DNA of 64,000 nt from NCBI GenBank assembly GCA_930633525.1, contig CAKNFP010000002.1, positions 1,488,001 to 1,552,000 of the forward strand. The letters run 5' to 3'. This document shows, in pieces, positions 15,514 to 24,153 of the stretch (position 1 is its first letter; every line of letters starts with the position of its first letter). The position numbers and the translations under genes were made by a program. This DNA comes from Hyphomicrobiales bacterium (GTDB lineage: Bacteria > Pseudomonadota > Alphaproteobacteria > Rhizobiales > Beijerinckiaceae). The notes beneath the pieces are model-generated. The model ran no database searches and had not been told where the DNA came from. It was given only the letters and a program-made list of their open reading frames with translations.

Positions 15514-17274
15514 ATGTCCGAGAACGCCGGCGCCGCGCCGTCGAACACCAAGATCGAGATGTCCGGGGGCGAAGCTATCGCCCGTATCTTTCAGGCTTTC
15601 AAAGCCGGTCCGATCTTCGGCATGGGCGGATTCCAGACACTGCCGTTCTACGATGCCACCCGCCGTCTCGGCATGCCGCACCACCTGATCAACGACGAGC
15701 GCGCTGCGGTTTTCGTCGCGGACGCCTATTCCAAGGCCTCCGGTGGGCGTGTCGGCCTCGCCGACGCGACCCTCGGCCCGGGTGCGACCAACCTGGTGAC
15801 GGGCCTTGTCGAGGCGCTCAACGCCGGCACGCCTATGGTTGTCATCGTCGGCGACACCAACCGCGACCATTCCTGGAAGAACATGACCCAGGAAAGCCGC
15901 CAGATCGATATCCTGCGCCCGGCCTGCAAGGAGATCATCCGTGTCGAGCGCATTCACCGCATTCCGGAACTGCTGCGCCGCGCCTTCGCGGTGGCGACCA
16001 CAGGGCGACCGGGGCCGGTCGTGGTGGACGTGCCGGAAGACATCACCCACGACACCTACGCGTTCGATGCCGCGGACTTCGTGGTCAATCCGGCGCATGA
16101 GAGCGCCCCGGCCCTGCGCTGCCGCCCCGATGCGGACGATCTCGCCAAGGCAGCTGCGCTACTCGCCGGCGCCCGCCGTCCTCTGATCCTGGCCGGCGGC
16201 GGCGTCCACCTGTCCGGCGCCAACGCGGCGCTCGCCGCCTTCGCCCAGGCCTTCAACATCCCCGTCGCGCATACCTTGACCGGCAAGGGCGCCATCGCCT
16301 GCACCGATCCGTTGAGCGCCGGCCTCTTCGGCCGCTATGACCGCATTGCCAACACCTTGATCGACGAGGCCGACGTGCTTCTCGTCGTCGGCTGCAAGCT
16401 CGGCGAAATCGCGACCAAGCGCTACACCGTGCCTGGCCCTGGCAAGGTTATCATCCACCTCGATAACGTCGCCGAGGAATTCGGCCGTACGCTGTCGCCG
16501 GACCTGGCCCTGTGGGGCGACGCGCGCGCCGGCATCCTCGATCTGCACGCGGCGCTGGCCGCGCAGGCGGCCGACATACACGACCGCCTCGCGGCCTACG
16601 CGGCCGAAGTTCCCGCGCGCATGGCCCGCTGGCGCGAGGAGGTGAAGGAACGGCTCTATTCGCAGGAGACGCCGATCAACATGGCGCGGCTCCTGACTGA
16701 GATCAACGCCGTCCTGCCCGCCGACGGCTTCCTGATGGCCGACGGTGGCTTCGCGGCCCACTGGGGCGGCCTTCTGTTCGACACCAAGCAGCCGGGGCGC
16801 AGCTTCGTGCCGGACCGCGGCTTTGCCTCGATCGGCTACGGGCTGCCCGGCGCCATGGGCGCGGCCCTCGCGGCTCCCGGCCGCGCGGTCCTCAGCCTCA
16901 CCGGTGACGGTGGCTTCAACATGATGCTGGGCGAACTCGAAACAGCCCGACGCCTCAACCTCAAGTTCACGGTCATTATCGTGAACAACGCCGCGTCCGG
17001 CTACATCAAGGCCCTGCAGCATCTCGTCTACGGCCCCGGGGGCTATCAGGCGTCCGATCTGGCCGAGACCAACTACGCTAAAGTGGCCGAGGCCATGGGC
17101 TGCAACGGAATTCGTGTGGAGCAGCCCGACGACATGGCGGCAGCTCTGAAACAGGCTCTCGCCAACGATGGCCCGACGGTGCTCGACGTCGTCGTTACGC
17201 GCGATCCAGCCAAGATGCTGCCCGGCGTCGACAACCGCGCCGCCAAGTTCAAAAAGGGCGACCGCGTCGCCTGA
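15514..17274 (+). CDS. ThDP-dependent enzyme, acetolactate synthase-like superfamily
   Basis: The 586-residue cytoplasmic protein has the three-domain layout of acetohydroxyacid synthases and related carboligases or decarboxylases. The N-terminal PYR domain includes the cofactor-activating Glu62 in LINDERAAVFVADAYSKASG. The central domain covers about residues 205-340, with GARRPLILAGGGVHLSGANA. The C-terminal PP domain has the ThDP/Mg motif GDGGFN at 464-469 followed about 27 residues later by IVNNAASGY. It does not look like sulfoacetaldehyde acetyltransferase or benzoylformate decarboxylase in its N-terminal motif FGMGGFQTLPFYDATRRLG, so the substrate is open. It is translated just after the repeated-half protein and before a TRAP transporter, which suggests catabolism of an imported 2-oxo acid or a compound yielding one. 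Confidence 0.87.
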   Translation: MSENAGAAPSNTKIEMSGGEAIARIFQAFKAGPIFGMGGFQTLPFYDATRRLGMPHHLINDERAAVFVADAYSKASGGRVGLADATLGPGATNLVTGLVEALNAGTPMVVIVGDTNRDHSWKNMTQESRQIDILRPACKEIIRVERIHRIPELLRRAFAVATTGRPGPVVVDVPEDITHDTYAFDAADFVVNPAHESAPALRCRPDADDLAKAAALLAGARRPLILAGGGVHLSGANAALAAFAQAFNIPVAHTLTGKGAIACTDPLSAGLFGRYDRIANTLIDEADVLLVVGCKLGEIATKRYTVPGPGKVIIHLDNVAEEFGRTLSPDLALWGDARAGILDLHAALAAQAADIHDRLAAYAAEVPARMARWREEVKERLYSQETPINMARLLTEINAVLPADGFLMADGGFAAHWGGLLFDTKQPGRSFVPDRGFASIGYGLPGAMGAALAAPGRAVLSLTGDGGFNMMLGELETARRLNLKFTVIIVNNAASGYIKALQHLVYGPGGYQASDLAETNYAKVAEAMGCNGIRVEQPDDMAAALKQALANDGPTVLDVVVTRDPAKMLPGVDNRAAKFKKGDRVA

Positions 17275-17363
17275 CAGATTGTTGAGCCGGCTGTCCCTCC
17301 GCACCGTGGCGGGGGACAGCTGAATGGCAAGTAACAGAAAAATCTCAGGGAGTATCCAACGCC

Positions 17364-18431
17364 ATGTCCAGCAAGTTTATCGGTCCCATCCTCCACCGCC
17401 GTGCGATTCTCGGCGGCGCTCTGGCGGGGGCTGCCGGCCTCATCGCGATGCCTCACGTCGCCCGCGCCCAGAGCTACAAGGCTGAATACAAGATGTCCGT
17501 GGTTGGCAATCGTCCGCTCGGCACATCGGAAGCAGCCTTCCGCTGGGCCGAACTCGTCGGCGAGCGCACGCAGGGCCGCGTCAATATCAAGGTCTATCCG
17601 GGATCCCAGCTCGTCGGCGGCGACCAGACGCGCGAACTCATCGCCATGCGCCAGGGCATCATCGACTGCACGGTGTCCTCGACCATCAATGTCGCAGCGC
17701 AGATCAAGGAGATGAATCTCTTCTCGCTGCCGTTCCTGATGCCGGATTCGGCCGCGTTCGACGCCCTCACTCAGTCCGGTGATGTGCGCACAGCCCTCGA
17801 TGCGGTCTTTCTGCGGCGCGATTCCGTGGCTCTCGCGTGGAGCGAGAACGGCTTCCGGCAGTTGTCCAACGCCCGTCGTGACGTGCGCAAGCCCGCCGAC
17901 ATGCACGGCCTCAAGATCCGCTACGCAGCGGGGCCGATCTTCGCCGACATCTTCACGGCGCTGGGCGCCAACCCCCTGCAGATGAGCTGGGCAGACCTTC
18001 AGCCGGCGCTCGCGACGGGCGCGGTCGACGGGCAGGAGACGCCCATCAACGTCTTCCTCCAGAGCAAGCTCGACGCCCTCGCGCAACGTCACCTCAGCGT
18101 TTGGAACTATGTGGCGGATGCCAATGTGTTCCAGTTCGGCAAGGCCGCCTTCGAGGGCTTCACGCCGGCCGATCGCGAGATCATTCGTGCGGCTGCCGCG
18201 CAGGCGGCCAGCGAGCACACCGCGTCGAGCCGTGCCGGTCTTGGCAATAACGGCGATCGCGCGTCGTTCGACGAGCTGGCCAAGCGCAACGTGACGGTTG
18301 CCGAACTGACCGAGAGCGAGAAGGCCGCGTTCCAGACAGCGACGCGTGCCGTGTTCGAGAAATGGTCGCCGCAAGTCGGCACGGATCTTGTTGCCAAGGC
18401 GGAAGCCGCGGTGGCGAAGCGGAACGGGTGA
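17364..18431 (+). CDS. TRAP transporter substrate-binding protein (DctP family)
   Basis: The 355-residue periplasmic receptor begins with a probable twin-arginine signal (HRRAILGGALAGAAGLIAMP, cleavage near ARAQ at residue 35). The DctP fold is shown by GTSEAAFRWAELVGERTQGR, VNIKVYPGSQLVGGDQTREL, ADMHGLKIRYAAGPIFADIF and ATGAVDGQETPINVFLQSKL. The conserved Arg that usually salt-bridges the carboxylate of the ligand is probably in KIRYAAG, so an organic acid ligand is likely. The membrane components follow directly (stop at 18431, next start 18436). Together with the ThDP enzyme, cyclase and SDR this receptor should supply the pathway's substrate. Confidence 0.9.
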   Translation: MSSKFIGPILHRRAILGGALAGAAGLIAMPHVARAQSYKAEYKMSVVGNRPLGTSEAAFRWAELVGERTQGRVNIKVYPGSQLVGGDQTRELIAMRQGIIDCTVSSTINVAAQIKEMNLFSLPFLMPDSAAFDALTQSGDVRTALDAVFLRRDSVALAWSENGFRQLSNARRDVRKPADMHGLKIRYAAGPIFADIFTALGANPLQMSWADLQPALATGAVDGQETPINVFLQSKLDALAQRHLSVWNYVADANVFQFGKAAFEGFTPADREIIRAAAAQAASEHTASSRAGLGNNGDRASFDELAKRNVTVAELTESEKAAFQTATRAVFEKWSPQVGTDLVAKAEAAVAKRNG

Positions 18432-18435
18432 TCCT

Positions 18436-18945
18436 GTGGCGGTGGATGTCGATCCCACGGAAGAGCGGACCTTGCCCAAGGCCCGCATTCCACTGAAGCT
18501 GGAAGAGATGGCGATGGCGGCGGGAATGGCGGCGATCGCCATGATCACCGGCATGAACGTGCTGACGCGCTACCTCACCGACATATCGCTCGCCTTTACC
18601 GAGGAATATTCCGTCCTGCTCATGGTGGTCGTCACCCTGATCGGCGCCGGCTACGCCGCGGCCAGAGGCAGCCATATCAGGATCACCTTCGTAACCGATC
18701 GGCTATCCGAGAACGGCCGGCGCATGGCCGAGATCGTCTCGACCAGCCTCCTCCTGGTCGTGTTCGTGCTGCTCGTCGTATATGGCGCGCAGCTCGCCTG
18801 GGATGACTACATCTTCGAAATCGAGACTCCGGGCCTCGGCCATCCGCAGTGGATCTACACCGCCTGCCTGCCGCTCTTCTCACTTGGCGTTGTGGCGCGG
18901 GCGGCCGGCCGGATCATCCGCCTGTACCGGGGAGAGAGCGCATGA
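18436..18945 (+). CDS. TRAP transporter small permease (DctQ family)
   Basis: The 169-residue membrane protein has four hydrophobic segments: AMAAGMAAIAMITGMNVLTR, SVLLMVVVTLIGAGYAAARG, TSLLLVVFVLLVVYGAQLAW and WIYTACLPLFSLGVVARAAG. The block YAAARGSHIRITFVTDRLSE is typical of DctQ. The GTG at 18436, four bases after the receptor stop, was chosen; an upstream in-frame ATG lies inside the receptor gene. The stop overlaps the next start (ATGA), showing translational coupling with the large permease. DctQ and DctM together form the sodium-driven membrane unit. Confidence 0.85.
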   Translation: MAVDVDPTEERTLPKARIPLKLEEMAMAAGMAAIAMITGMNVLTRYLTDISLAFTEEYSVLLMVVVTLIGAGYAAARGSHIRITFVTDRLSENGRRMAEIVSTSLLLVVFVLLVVYGAQLAWDDYIFEIETPGLGHPQWIYTACLPLFSLGVVARAAGRIIRLYRGESA

Positions 18946-20225
18946 CAGCGAGCATCCTGTTCACGACGTTCATCGTCATGCTGCTCGCCTCCGTGCCGAT
19001 TGGCGTGGCGCTCGGCCTCGCCGGCACGATCGCCGTACTGTTCGCAGGGCAGGGCCTCTTATCCCTGCCCACGAACGTCTATACTGGTATCGCCAAATAT
19101 CCGCTGATCGCCTTGCCTATGTTCGTGCTCGTTGGCTCGGTCTTCGACCGGACGGGCGTTGCGCTGCGGCTCGTCAACTTCGCCACGGCGCTTGTCGGTG
19201 CCGGGCGGGGCGCGCTCGCCTCGGTCTCGGTGCTGGTCGCCATGGTTATGGGCGGCATTTCGGGATCGAGCGCGGCGACTTCGGCGGCAGTCGGCCAGGT
19301 CGTGACCAAAAGCATGGTGCGCGATGGCTATCCGCGTCCCTTCATCGCCTCGACGGTGGCCGCCGCTGCGGCGACGGACATCCTCATCCCGCCATCGATC
19401 GCCTTCATCGTTTATGCCGTGCTTGTCCCGGGAGTTTCGGTTCCCGCGATCTTTGCGGCAGGCATGTTTCCCGGCATCCTTGCCGGACTTGCGATCATCG
19501 TGCCGATCGTGGCCATTTCCTTCATCCGCAACTACGGCGGCAAATCGCGAGGCGATGCGCGTCCAAGCGTCTGGCAGACCTTCAAGGAAGCGTTCTGGGG
19601 ACTGATGGCGCCGGTTGTCATCCTCGGCGGCATGCGCGTCGGGGCCTTCACGCCAACGGAGGCGGCCGTCGTCGCGGTATTCTATGGTCTGTTCATCGGC
19701 TTCTTCATCCATCGCACGCTGACCCTGAGGGATGTGTACGAGATGCTGGTGGAAGCCGGCGAACTCTCGGCGATCATCATGATCGTCGTCGCACTGGCGT
19801 CGATGTTCGCCTGGTCGACGGCGACGCTCGGGATCGTCGAGCCGATCGCGCAGGGCATCGTCAATTTCGGCCTCGGCGAACATGGCACGCTGGCACTGCT
19901 GATCGTTGCGATGATCATCATCGGGATGTTCATCGACGGTGTCTCGATCTACCTCATCCTGGTGCCGATCCTCATCCCCATCGCCAATGCGTTCGGCTGG
20001 GACCTGGTGTGGTTCGGCGTCATCATGACGATGAAGGTGGCTATCGGGCAGTTCACGCCGCCCCTGGCCGTCAACCTGATGGTCTCGTCGAAGATCGCCG
20101 GCGTACGCATGGAAGACACGATCCCGCATGTGGTGTGGATGATCCTCGCGATGTTCGTGTCGCTGTGCTGCGTCGTCGCATTCCCCGACATCGCTTTGTG
20201 GCTGCCGCGCGTGCTCGGCTACTGA
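18942..20225 (+). CDS. TRAP transporter large permease (DctM family)
   Basis: The 427-residue membrane protein has about 12 hydrophobic stretches. Family motifs include VPIGVALGLAGTIAVLFAGQ, MFVLVGSVFDRTGVALRLVN, GGISGSSAATSAAVGQVVTK, ILIPPSIAFIVYAVLVPGVS and IGQFTPPLAVNLMVSSKIAG. The start ATG (18942) overlaps the stop of the small permease. It is the transport subunit that moves the receptor-bound acid together with sodium. The complete receptor-small-large set in order makes this a functional-looking TRAP system. Confidence 0.92.
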   Translation: MTASILFTTFIVMLLASVPIGVALGLAGTIAVLFAGQGLLSLPTNVYTGIAKYPLIALPMFVLVGSVFDRTGVALRLVNFATALVGAGRGALASVSVLVAMVMGGISGSSAATSAAVGQVVTKSMVRDGYPRPFIASTVAAAAATDILIPPSIAFIVYAVLVPGVSVPAIFAAGMFPGILAGLAIIVPIVAISFIRNYGGKSRGDARPSVWQTFKEAFWGLMAPVVILGGMRVGAFTPTEAAVVAVFYGLFIGFFIHRTLTLRDVYEMLVEAGELSAIIMIVVALASMFAWSTATLGIVEPIAQGIVNFGLGEHGTLALLIVAMIIIGMFIDGVSIYLILVPILIPIANAFGWDLVWFGVIMTMKVAIGQFTPPLAVNLMVSSKIAGVRMEDTIPHVVWMILAMFVSLCCVVAFPDIALWLPRVLGY

Positions 20226-20238
20226 GGTATCTGTTGCG

Positions 20239-21249
20239 ATGAAACGCTGGAAGAACCGGCCCGAAGGGTCGAACTGGGGTGATTTCGGTGAGGATGACCA
20301 ACGCGGCCGCCTCAATCTGATCACCGCCGAGAAGGTGAGACAGGGTGCGGCGGAGGTGCGCGAGGGTCGCACCTTCTGTCTCAGCCTTCCGCTGGACTAT
20401 CCCGGCGGCAATGCTTTGGCGCCGCACCGCCAGCCGCCGCGAATCCAGCCCACCCAACGCCAAGACAGGCGCTTCTTCAACTACAGCTTCGCCAATGAAG
20501 GGCCCTATTGCGACTGCGGCAGCGATGACGCGGTGCTGATCTACACGCAATATTCCACGCAATGGGACAGCCTTGCTCATATCGGCCAGCATTTCGACGC
20601 CGATGGCGATGGCGTCGCGGAAGCGGTCTATTACAATGGCTTCCGGGCCGGAGAAGACGTGGTCGATCCCGACGCACGCGACACCGGCAGAACCTCGGCC
20701 CTTGGCGTCGATGCCATGGCGGCGGCCTGTGTCCAGGGGCGCGGCGTGCTGGTCGATCTCCGGCGGCATTTCGGTGACCAGCGCATCCTCGTTGGCTACG
20801 ACACGCTGATGCGCGTGCTCGACATCGATGGTGTGACCGTCGAGACGGGTGACATGCTATGCCTGCACACAGGACTTGCCGCGCTCGTTCTCGCCATGAA
20901 TCGCCAGCCCGACCCGGGGGTCCTGCACAACGCCTGCGCGGCGCTGGACGGCAGCGACCAGCGGCTTCTGCGCTGGATCACCGACAGCGGCATCGCGGCG
21001 CTCGTTGCCGACAACTATGCGGTAGAGGCTCTGCCCAAGCGTGTCTGCGACGATGGTGTGCGGCCGTTCGTGCCGCTGCACAATCATTGCCTTTTCAAGC
21101 TCGGCTTACCGCTGGGCGAGCTCTGGTACCTCAGCGAACTCGCTGCCTGGCTCGCTGCGAACGGACGCTCGCGCTTTCTCCTCACGGCCCCGCCATTGCG
21201 TCTGCCCGGCGCGGTAGGCTCGCCCGTCACGCCCATCGCGACGGTCTGA
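20239..21249 (+). CDS. Cyclase-family metal-dependent hydrolase (kynurenine formamidase/isatin hydrolase-like)
   Basis: The 336-residue protein of the PF04199 cyclase family carries the metal motif H-x-x-x-H-x-D as His114, His118 and Asp120 in SLAHIGQHFD. The N-terminal NWGDFGEDDQRGRLNLITAE resembles the larger subgroup that includes isatin hydrolase. Such enzymes open cyclic amides or hydrolyse formamides using Mn or Zn. There is no signal peptide, so it acts in the cytoplasm. The gene begins 13 bp after the large TRAP permease and ends 13 bp before the SDR gene. In context it may hydrolyse a ring amide or ester in the imported compound. Exact substrate unknown. Confidence 0.85.
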   Translation: MKRWKNRPEGSNWGDFGEDDQRGRLNLITAEKVRQGAAEVREGRTFCLSLPLDYPGGNALAPHRQPPRIQPTQRQDRRFFNYSFANEGPYCDCGSDDAVLIYTQYSTQWDSLAHIGQHFDADGDGVAEAVYYNGFRAGEDVVDPDARDTGRTSALGVDAMAAACVQGRGVLVDLRRHFGDQRILVGYDTLMRVLDIDGVTVETGDMLCLHTGLAALVLAMNRQPDPGVLHNACAALDGSDQRLLRWITDSGIAALVADNYAVEALPKRVCDDGVRPFVPLHNHCLFKLGLPLGELWYLSELAAWLAANGRSRFLLTAPPLRLPGAVGSPVTPIATV

Positions 21250-21262
21250 TCATCGGAGAAAC

Positions 21263-22129
21263 ATGACTATGACAGGTTCAACGTCGCAGGACGGCGACAA
21301 AGCTGCCGCGGCCGCCATTCCAGAGGGACCGGCAGGCCGCGGGCGACTGAAAGACAAGGTGGCGCTGGTCTTCGGCGCCGGATCGTCCGGCCCGGGCTGG
21401 GGCAACGGCAAGGCGGCTGCGGCGCTCTACGCGCGCGAAGGTGCCGTGGTCGTGGCCGTGGATATCAACGGCGACGCCGCTCGAGAAACAGCCGATATCA
21501 TCATCGCCGAAGGTGGCCGTTGCGAGGCTATGACAGCTGACGTGCGTCAGGCAGACAGCGTCGAGGCCGCAGTAGCACGCACCCAGGAGATATTCGGCCG
21601 GATCGATGTCCTGCACAATAATGTCGGCATCACGGAGATGAGCGATCTCGCGGAGACGACCGAGGAAAGCTGGCGCCGTGTCATCGATATCAATCTCACC
21701 GGCATATTTCTAACATGCCGCGCGGTCATACCGGCAATGGCCGCGCAGAAGTCCGGCGCTATCATCAATATTTCCTCGCTCGCGTCGATACAGGTGAACC
21801 AGTATCCGTATTTCTCCTATATGGCCGCGAAGTCCGGTGTGAACCAGTTCACACGTGGTCTTGCCGTCCAATACGCGTCGCAGGGCATCCGGGCCAATGC
21901 CATTCTGCCCGGTGTGATGGATACTCCGCTGATCTACAAGCAGATCGCCGGGAATTTTGCCGACCGTGAGGAGATGTTGCGCCGCCGGAACGCCGCCAGT
22001 CCGATGGGTCGTATGGGTGACGCATGGGATGTGGCGCAAGCGGCCGTGTTCCTTGCCTCGGACGAGGCAGACTACATTACGGGCGTATGTCTGCCCGTCG
22101 ATGGTGGGAAAAGCTGTGCTGGCCGTTGA
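21263..22129 (+). CDS. Short-chain dehydrogenase/reductase (SDR)
   Basis: The 288-residue Rossmann-fold oxidoreductase has the nucleotide-binding loop VALVFGAGSSGPGWGNGKAA, in which the usual TGxxxGxG reads GAGSSGPGWG. The NNVG motif is in VLHNNVGITEM. Catalytic Ser is in AIINISSLAS and Tyr-Lys in YFSYMAAKSG. Asp in VVAVDINGD at the end of strand 2 suggests NAD(H) rather than NADP(H). The unusually long loop between the first strand and helix (GSSGPGWGNG) occurs in a subset of alpha- and betaproteobacterial SDRs. It is the last gene of the cluster, probably oxidising a hydroxy intermediate. An IS6 transposase fragment follows 20 bp later. Confidence 0.9.
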   Translation: MTMTGSTSQDGDKAAAAAIPEGPAGRGRLKDKVALVFGAGSSGPGWGNGKAAAALYAREGAVVVAVDINGDAARETADIIIAEGGRCEAMTADVRQADSVEAAVARTQEIFGRIDVLHNNVGITEMSDLAETTEESWRRVIDINLTGIFLTCRAVIPAMAAQKSGAIINISSLASIQVNQYPYFSYMAAKSGVNQFTRGLAVQYASQGIRANAILPGVMDTPLIYKQIAGNFADREEMLRRRNAASPMGRMGDAWDVAQAAVFLASDEADYITGVCLPVDGGKSCAGR

Positions 22130-22148
22130 TGATGCGCGGCGTGCTCAG

Positions 22149-22208
22149 TTCAAAGGGTGCCATTTCGATCGCTCGGTCATCCTTCCGTGTATGCGGTGGT
22201 ATCCGAGC
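22149..22208 (+). pseudogene. IS6-family transposase N-terminal fragment
   Basis: Twenty codons read FKGCHFDRSVILPCMRWYPS, closely matching the N-terminus of IS6 transposases and of the two copies in this window (VFKGRHFDRSVILLCVRW). Unlike those copies, this fragment keeps the Tyr codon after RW. After that the similarity stops, so the rest of the element is deleted. The remainder of the 243-bp gap shows nothing else recognisable. Confidence 0.75.
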
Positions 22209-22372
22209 CGTTCGAGGTTCACGCCGCAGAACAATTGTCGGGTAGGGGCTCATCAGTCTCCAGGGCGAATTTGAGATACAATCGCGCCGCGATATGATGA
22301 AGCCCATGCTCCCTATGATGGTGTAGCGCCCTTTCGCGCGCCGGTGTCTTGGGGCCGGTCGCGCTTCCGCCG

Positions 22373-22987
22373 TCAGCCCGGCAGGGGGAGCAACGCGGCA
22401 ACGGGCCCGGTCGCTTGAATGCCGTGCGCCCACCGTGCGAGCGTCGGATAGGCAGCGCCGATGTCGGCGGCCTTCCAGTGGCTCACGATGACGGGGTAGA
22501 GGGCGATGTCGGCGATGCTCAGCTCGTCCGCCAGATAGGAGCTGGTGGCGAGCCGTGCCTCGCATACCGCGAGGAAGCGCGCCAGCCGCTCACGGAAAAA
22601 GCCACGTCCGGCGTCGTCGAGACCCGGCACGATGCCCTGGCGCGCCATGAAGCCGAGAGAGGCGGCGGCATTCACATCGGTCATCACCTGCATCAGCCAG
22701 TGCAGCGTCTCGTAGCGCTGCGGCCCCGCCTCGGGCAGGAAGCGCCCGGATTTCTCCGCCAAATAAAGCAGGATCGCGCCGGATTGGGCCAGCACCATTG
22801 GTGGCGATGCGCCGTGGTCGATGATGGCCGGAACGGCCGCGGCCGGGTTGATCGCCAGAAAGGCTGCAGATTTCTGCTCGCCGGCAGCCCGGTCGACGGG
22901 ATGTACGCGGTAGGGCAATTCCATCAATGCAGCCGCCAGCAGCACGCGCTGGCAATTGGCGGTGGGAGAGAAAAAAATCTCGATCAT
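22373..22987 (-). CDS. Glutathione S-transferase-like protein
   Basis: The 204-residue protein has an N-terminal thioredoxin-like domain (MIEIFFSPTANCQRVLLAAA; LAINPAAAVPAIIDHG with the cis-Pro; then VLAQSGAILLYLAEKSGRFL with the glutathione-binding Gln-Ser). An all-helical C-terminal domain contains SYLADELSIADIALYPVIVS. The NPAAAVPAI and SIADIALYP motifs are diagnostic of the bacterial beta/nu-type GST group (YfcG/YghU-like). It is divergent from the DUF2817 gene and has no operon partner. Likely function is glutathione conjugation or disulfide chemistry. Confidence 0.88.
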   Translation of the reverse strand: MIEIFFSPTANCQRVLLAAALMELPYRVHPVDRAAGEQKSAAFLAINPAAAVPAIIDHGASPPMVLAQSGAILLYLAEKSGRFLPEAGPQRYETLHWLMQVMTDVNAAASLGFMARQGIVPGLDDAGRGFFRERLARFLAVCEARLATSSYLADELSIADIALYPVIVSHWKAADIGAAYPTLARWAHGIQATGPVAALLPLPG

Positions 22988-23047
22988 GCTTCAATTGCCC
23001 CGAGGTCCGGCCTATAGATATTGTAGACAGAACACGAGCAAAATTCC

Positions 23048-24130
23048 ATGCAAAATGCGTTTCAGACCGAGTACACAAGTGCTGAGGCCGTGTTTGTCAC
23101 GGCAGCAGCGGCGGCCGGCGCAGCGATCGATCGCACCAGCCACACACTTCAAGGGCCACGGGGCGAGCGACTGGGCACGTTATGCGCATGGATCGGCCCC
23201 CGTGACGCCGCGCGGGTGTTCGTCACCATCAGTGGTGCGCATGGCGCGGAAGGCTATGCGGGCTCAGGCATGCAGGTGTCGTGGCTGCGCCAGATGGGCG
23301 AGCCGGCTCTGCCGCAGGACACGGCCGCGCTGTTCATCCACGGTATCAACCCGTTCGGCTTCGCCTGGCTTCGCCGCACCACCGAAGAAGGTGTGGACCT
23401 GAACCGGAATTTCGTCGATTTCAGCCAGAGCTTGCCGGACAACCCCGGATATCGCGAACTGGCCGATGCCTTTGTAACGCAAGCGATCGATGAGGCGAGC
23501 CTCGCCGCCGCCGAAGCGCGCTTCGCCGATTACAGAGCCCGCCATGGCGAGGCCGCCTATCTCGCCGCCCGCGGCGCCGGCCAATACTCCAATCCCGAGG
23601 GACTGTTCTATGGCGGCAACGGCCCGACCTGGGCACGGCGCACAAGCGAGTCGATCATCGACGCCTACGCGCTTGCCGGGCGCAAGGTCGCTGTGGTCGA
23701 TCTGCACACCGGCCTCGGCCCTTATGGCTACGGCGAATTGATCGCCGGCGCCGACCCGATGACGGAGACGGCGCAGCGGCTGGTGGACTGGTATGGGCCT
23801 ACCTTGACGCAGCCGGCACTGGGCGGGTCGGTGATCGTGCCGCAGCTCGGCATGGCCCATCTCGGCTGGCGTGCCCGGATTGGTGATGGCCTCACCTTTG
23901 CCTATCTGGAATTCGGCACACGCGTTCCCTTCTTCATGCAGCGCGCCCTGTGCCGCGACCACTGGCTACATGCCCAGGGCACGCCGGATTGGGACGATCC
24001 GCTGACGCGTGGGATCAAGGCCGACATGCTGCACGCCTATATGCCGGCCCGGCCCGACTGGCACGAGATGGTCGCCTTCCGCGCCTCGCAGGTGTTCGAC
24101 CAGGCGCTTGCCGGTCTCGCTGCCCAGTGA
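23048..24130 (+). CDS. DUF2817 family, zinc carboxypeptidase-like (M14-fold) hydrolase
   Basis: The 360-residue protein has the M14-type metal ligands His65 and Glu68 in SGAHGAEGYAG and His220 in VVDLHTGLGPYGY. The substrate-binding block VDLNRNFVDF (about 117-126) and a late acidic residue, Glu288 in AYLEFGT, are also present. These are the hallmarks of DUF2817, a family related to carboxypeptidases and to N-acyl amino acid or succinylglutamate deacylases. No signal peptide is visible. It lies between a divergent GST and a convergent maleate isomerase-like gene, so it is probably monocistronic. Likely activity is hydrolysis of a peptide or acyl amide; substrate unknown. Confidence 0.85.
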   Translation: MQNAFQTEYTSAEAVFVTAAAAAGAAIDRTSHTLQGPRGERLGTLCAWIGPRDAARVFVTISGAHGAEGYAGSGMQVSWLRQMGEPALPQDTAALFIHGINPFGFAWLRRTTEEGVDLNRNFVDFSQSLPDNPGYRELADAFVTQAIDEASLAAAEARFADYRARHGEAAYLAARGAGQYSNPEGLFYGGNGPTWARRTSESIIDAYALAGRKVAVVDLHTGLGPYGYGELIAGADPMTETAQRLVDWYGPTLTQPALGGSVIVPQLGMAHLGWRARIGDGLTFAYLEFGTRVPFFMQRALCRDHWLHAQGTPDWDDPLTRGIKADMLHAYMPARPDWHEMVAFRASQVFDQALAGLAAQ

Positions 24131-24153
24131 TGGGGTGAGGGGCGCGGCCTTGA

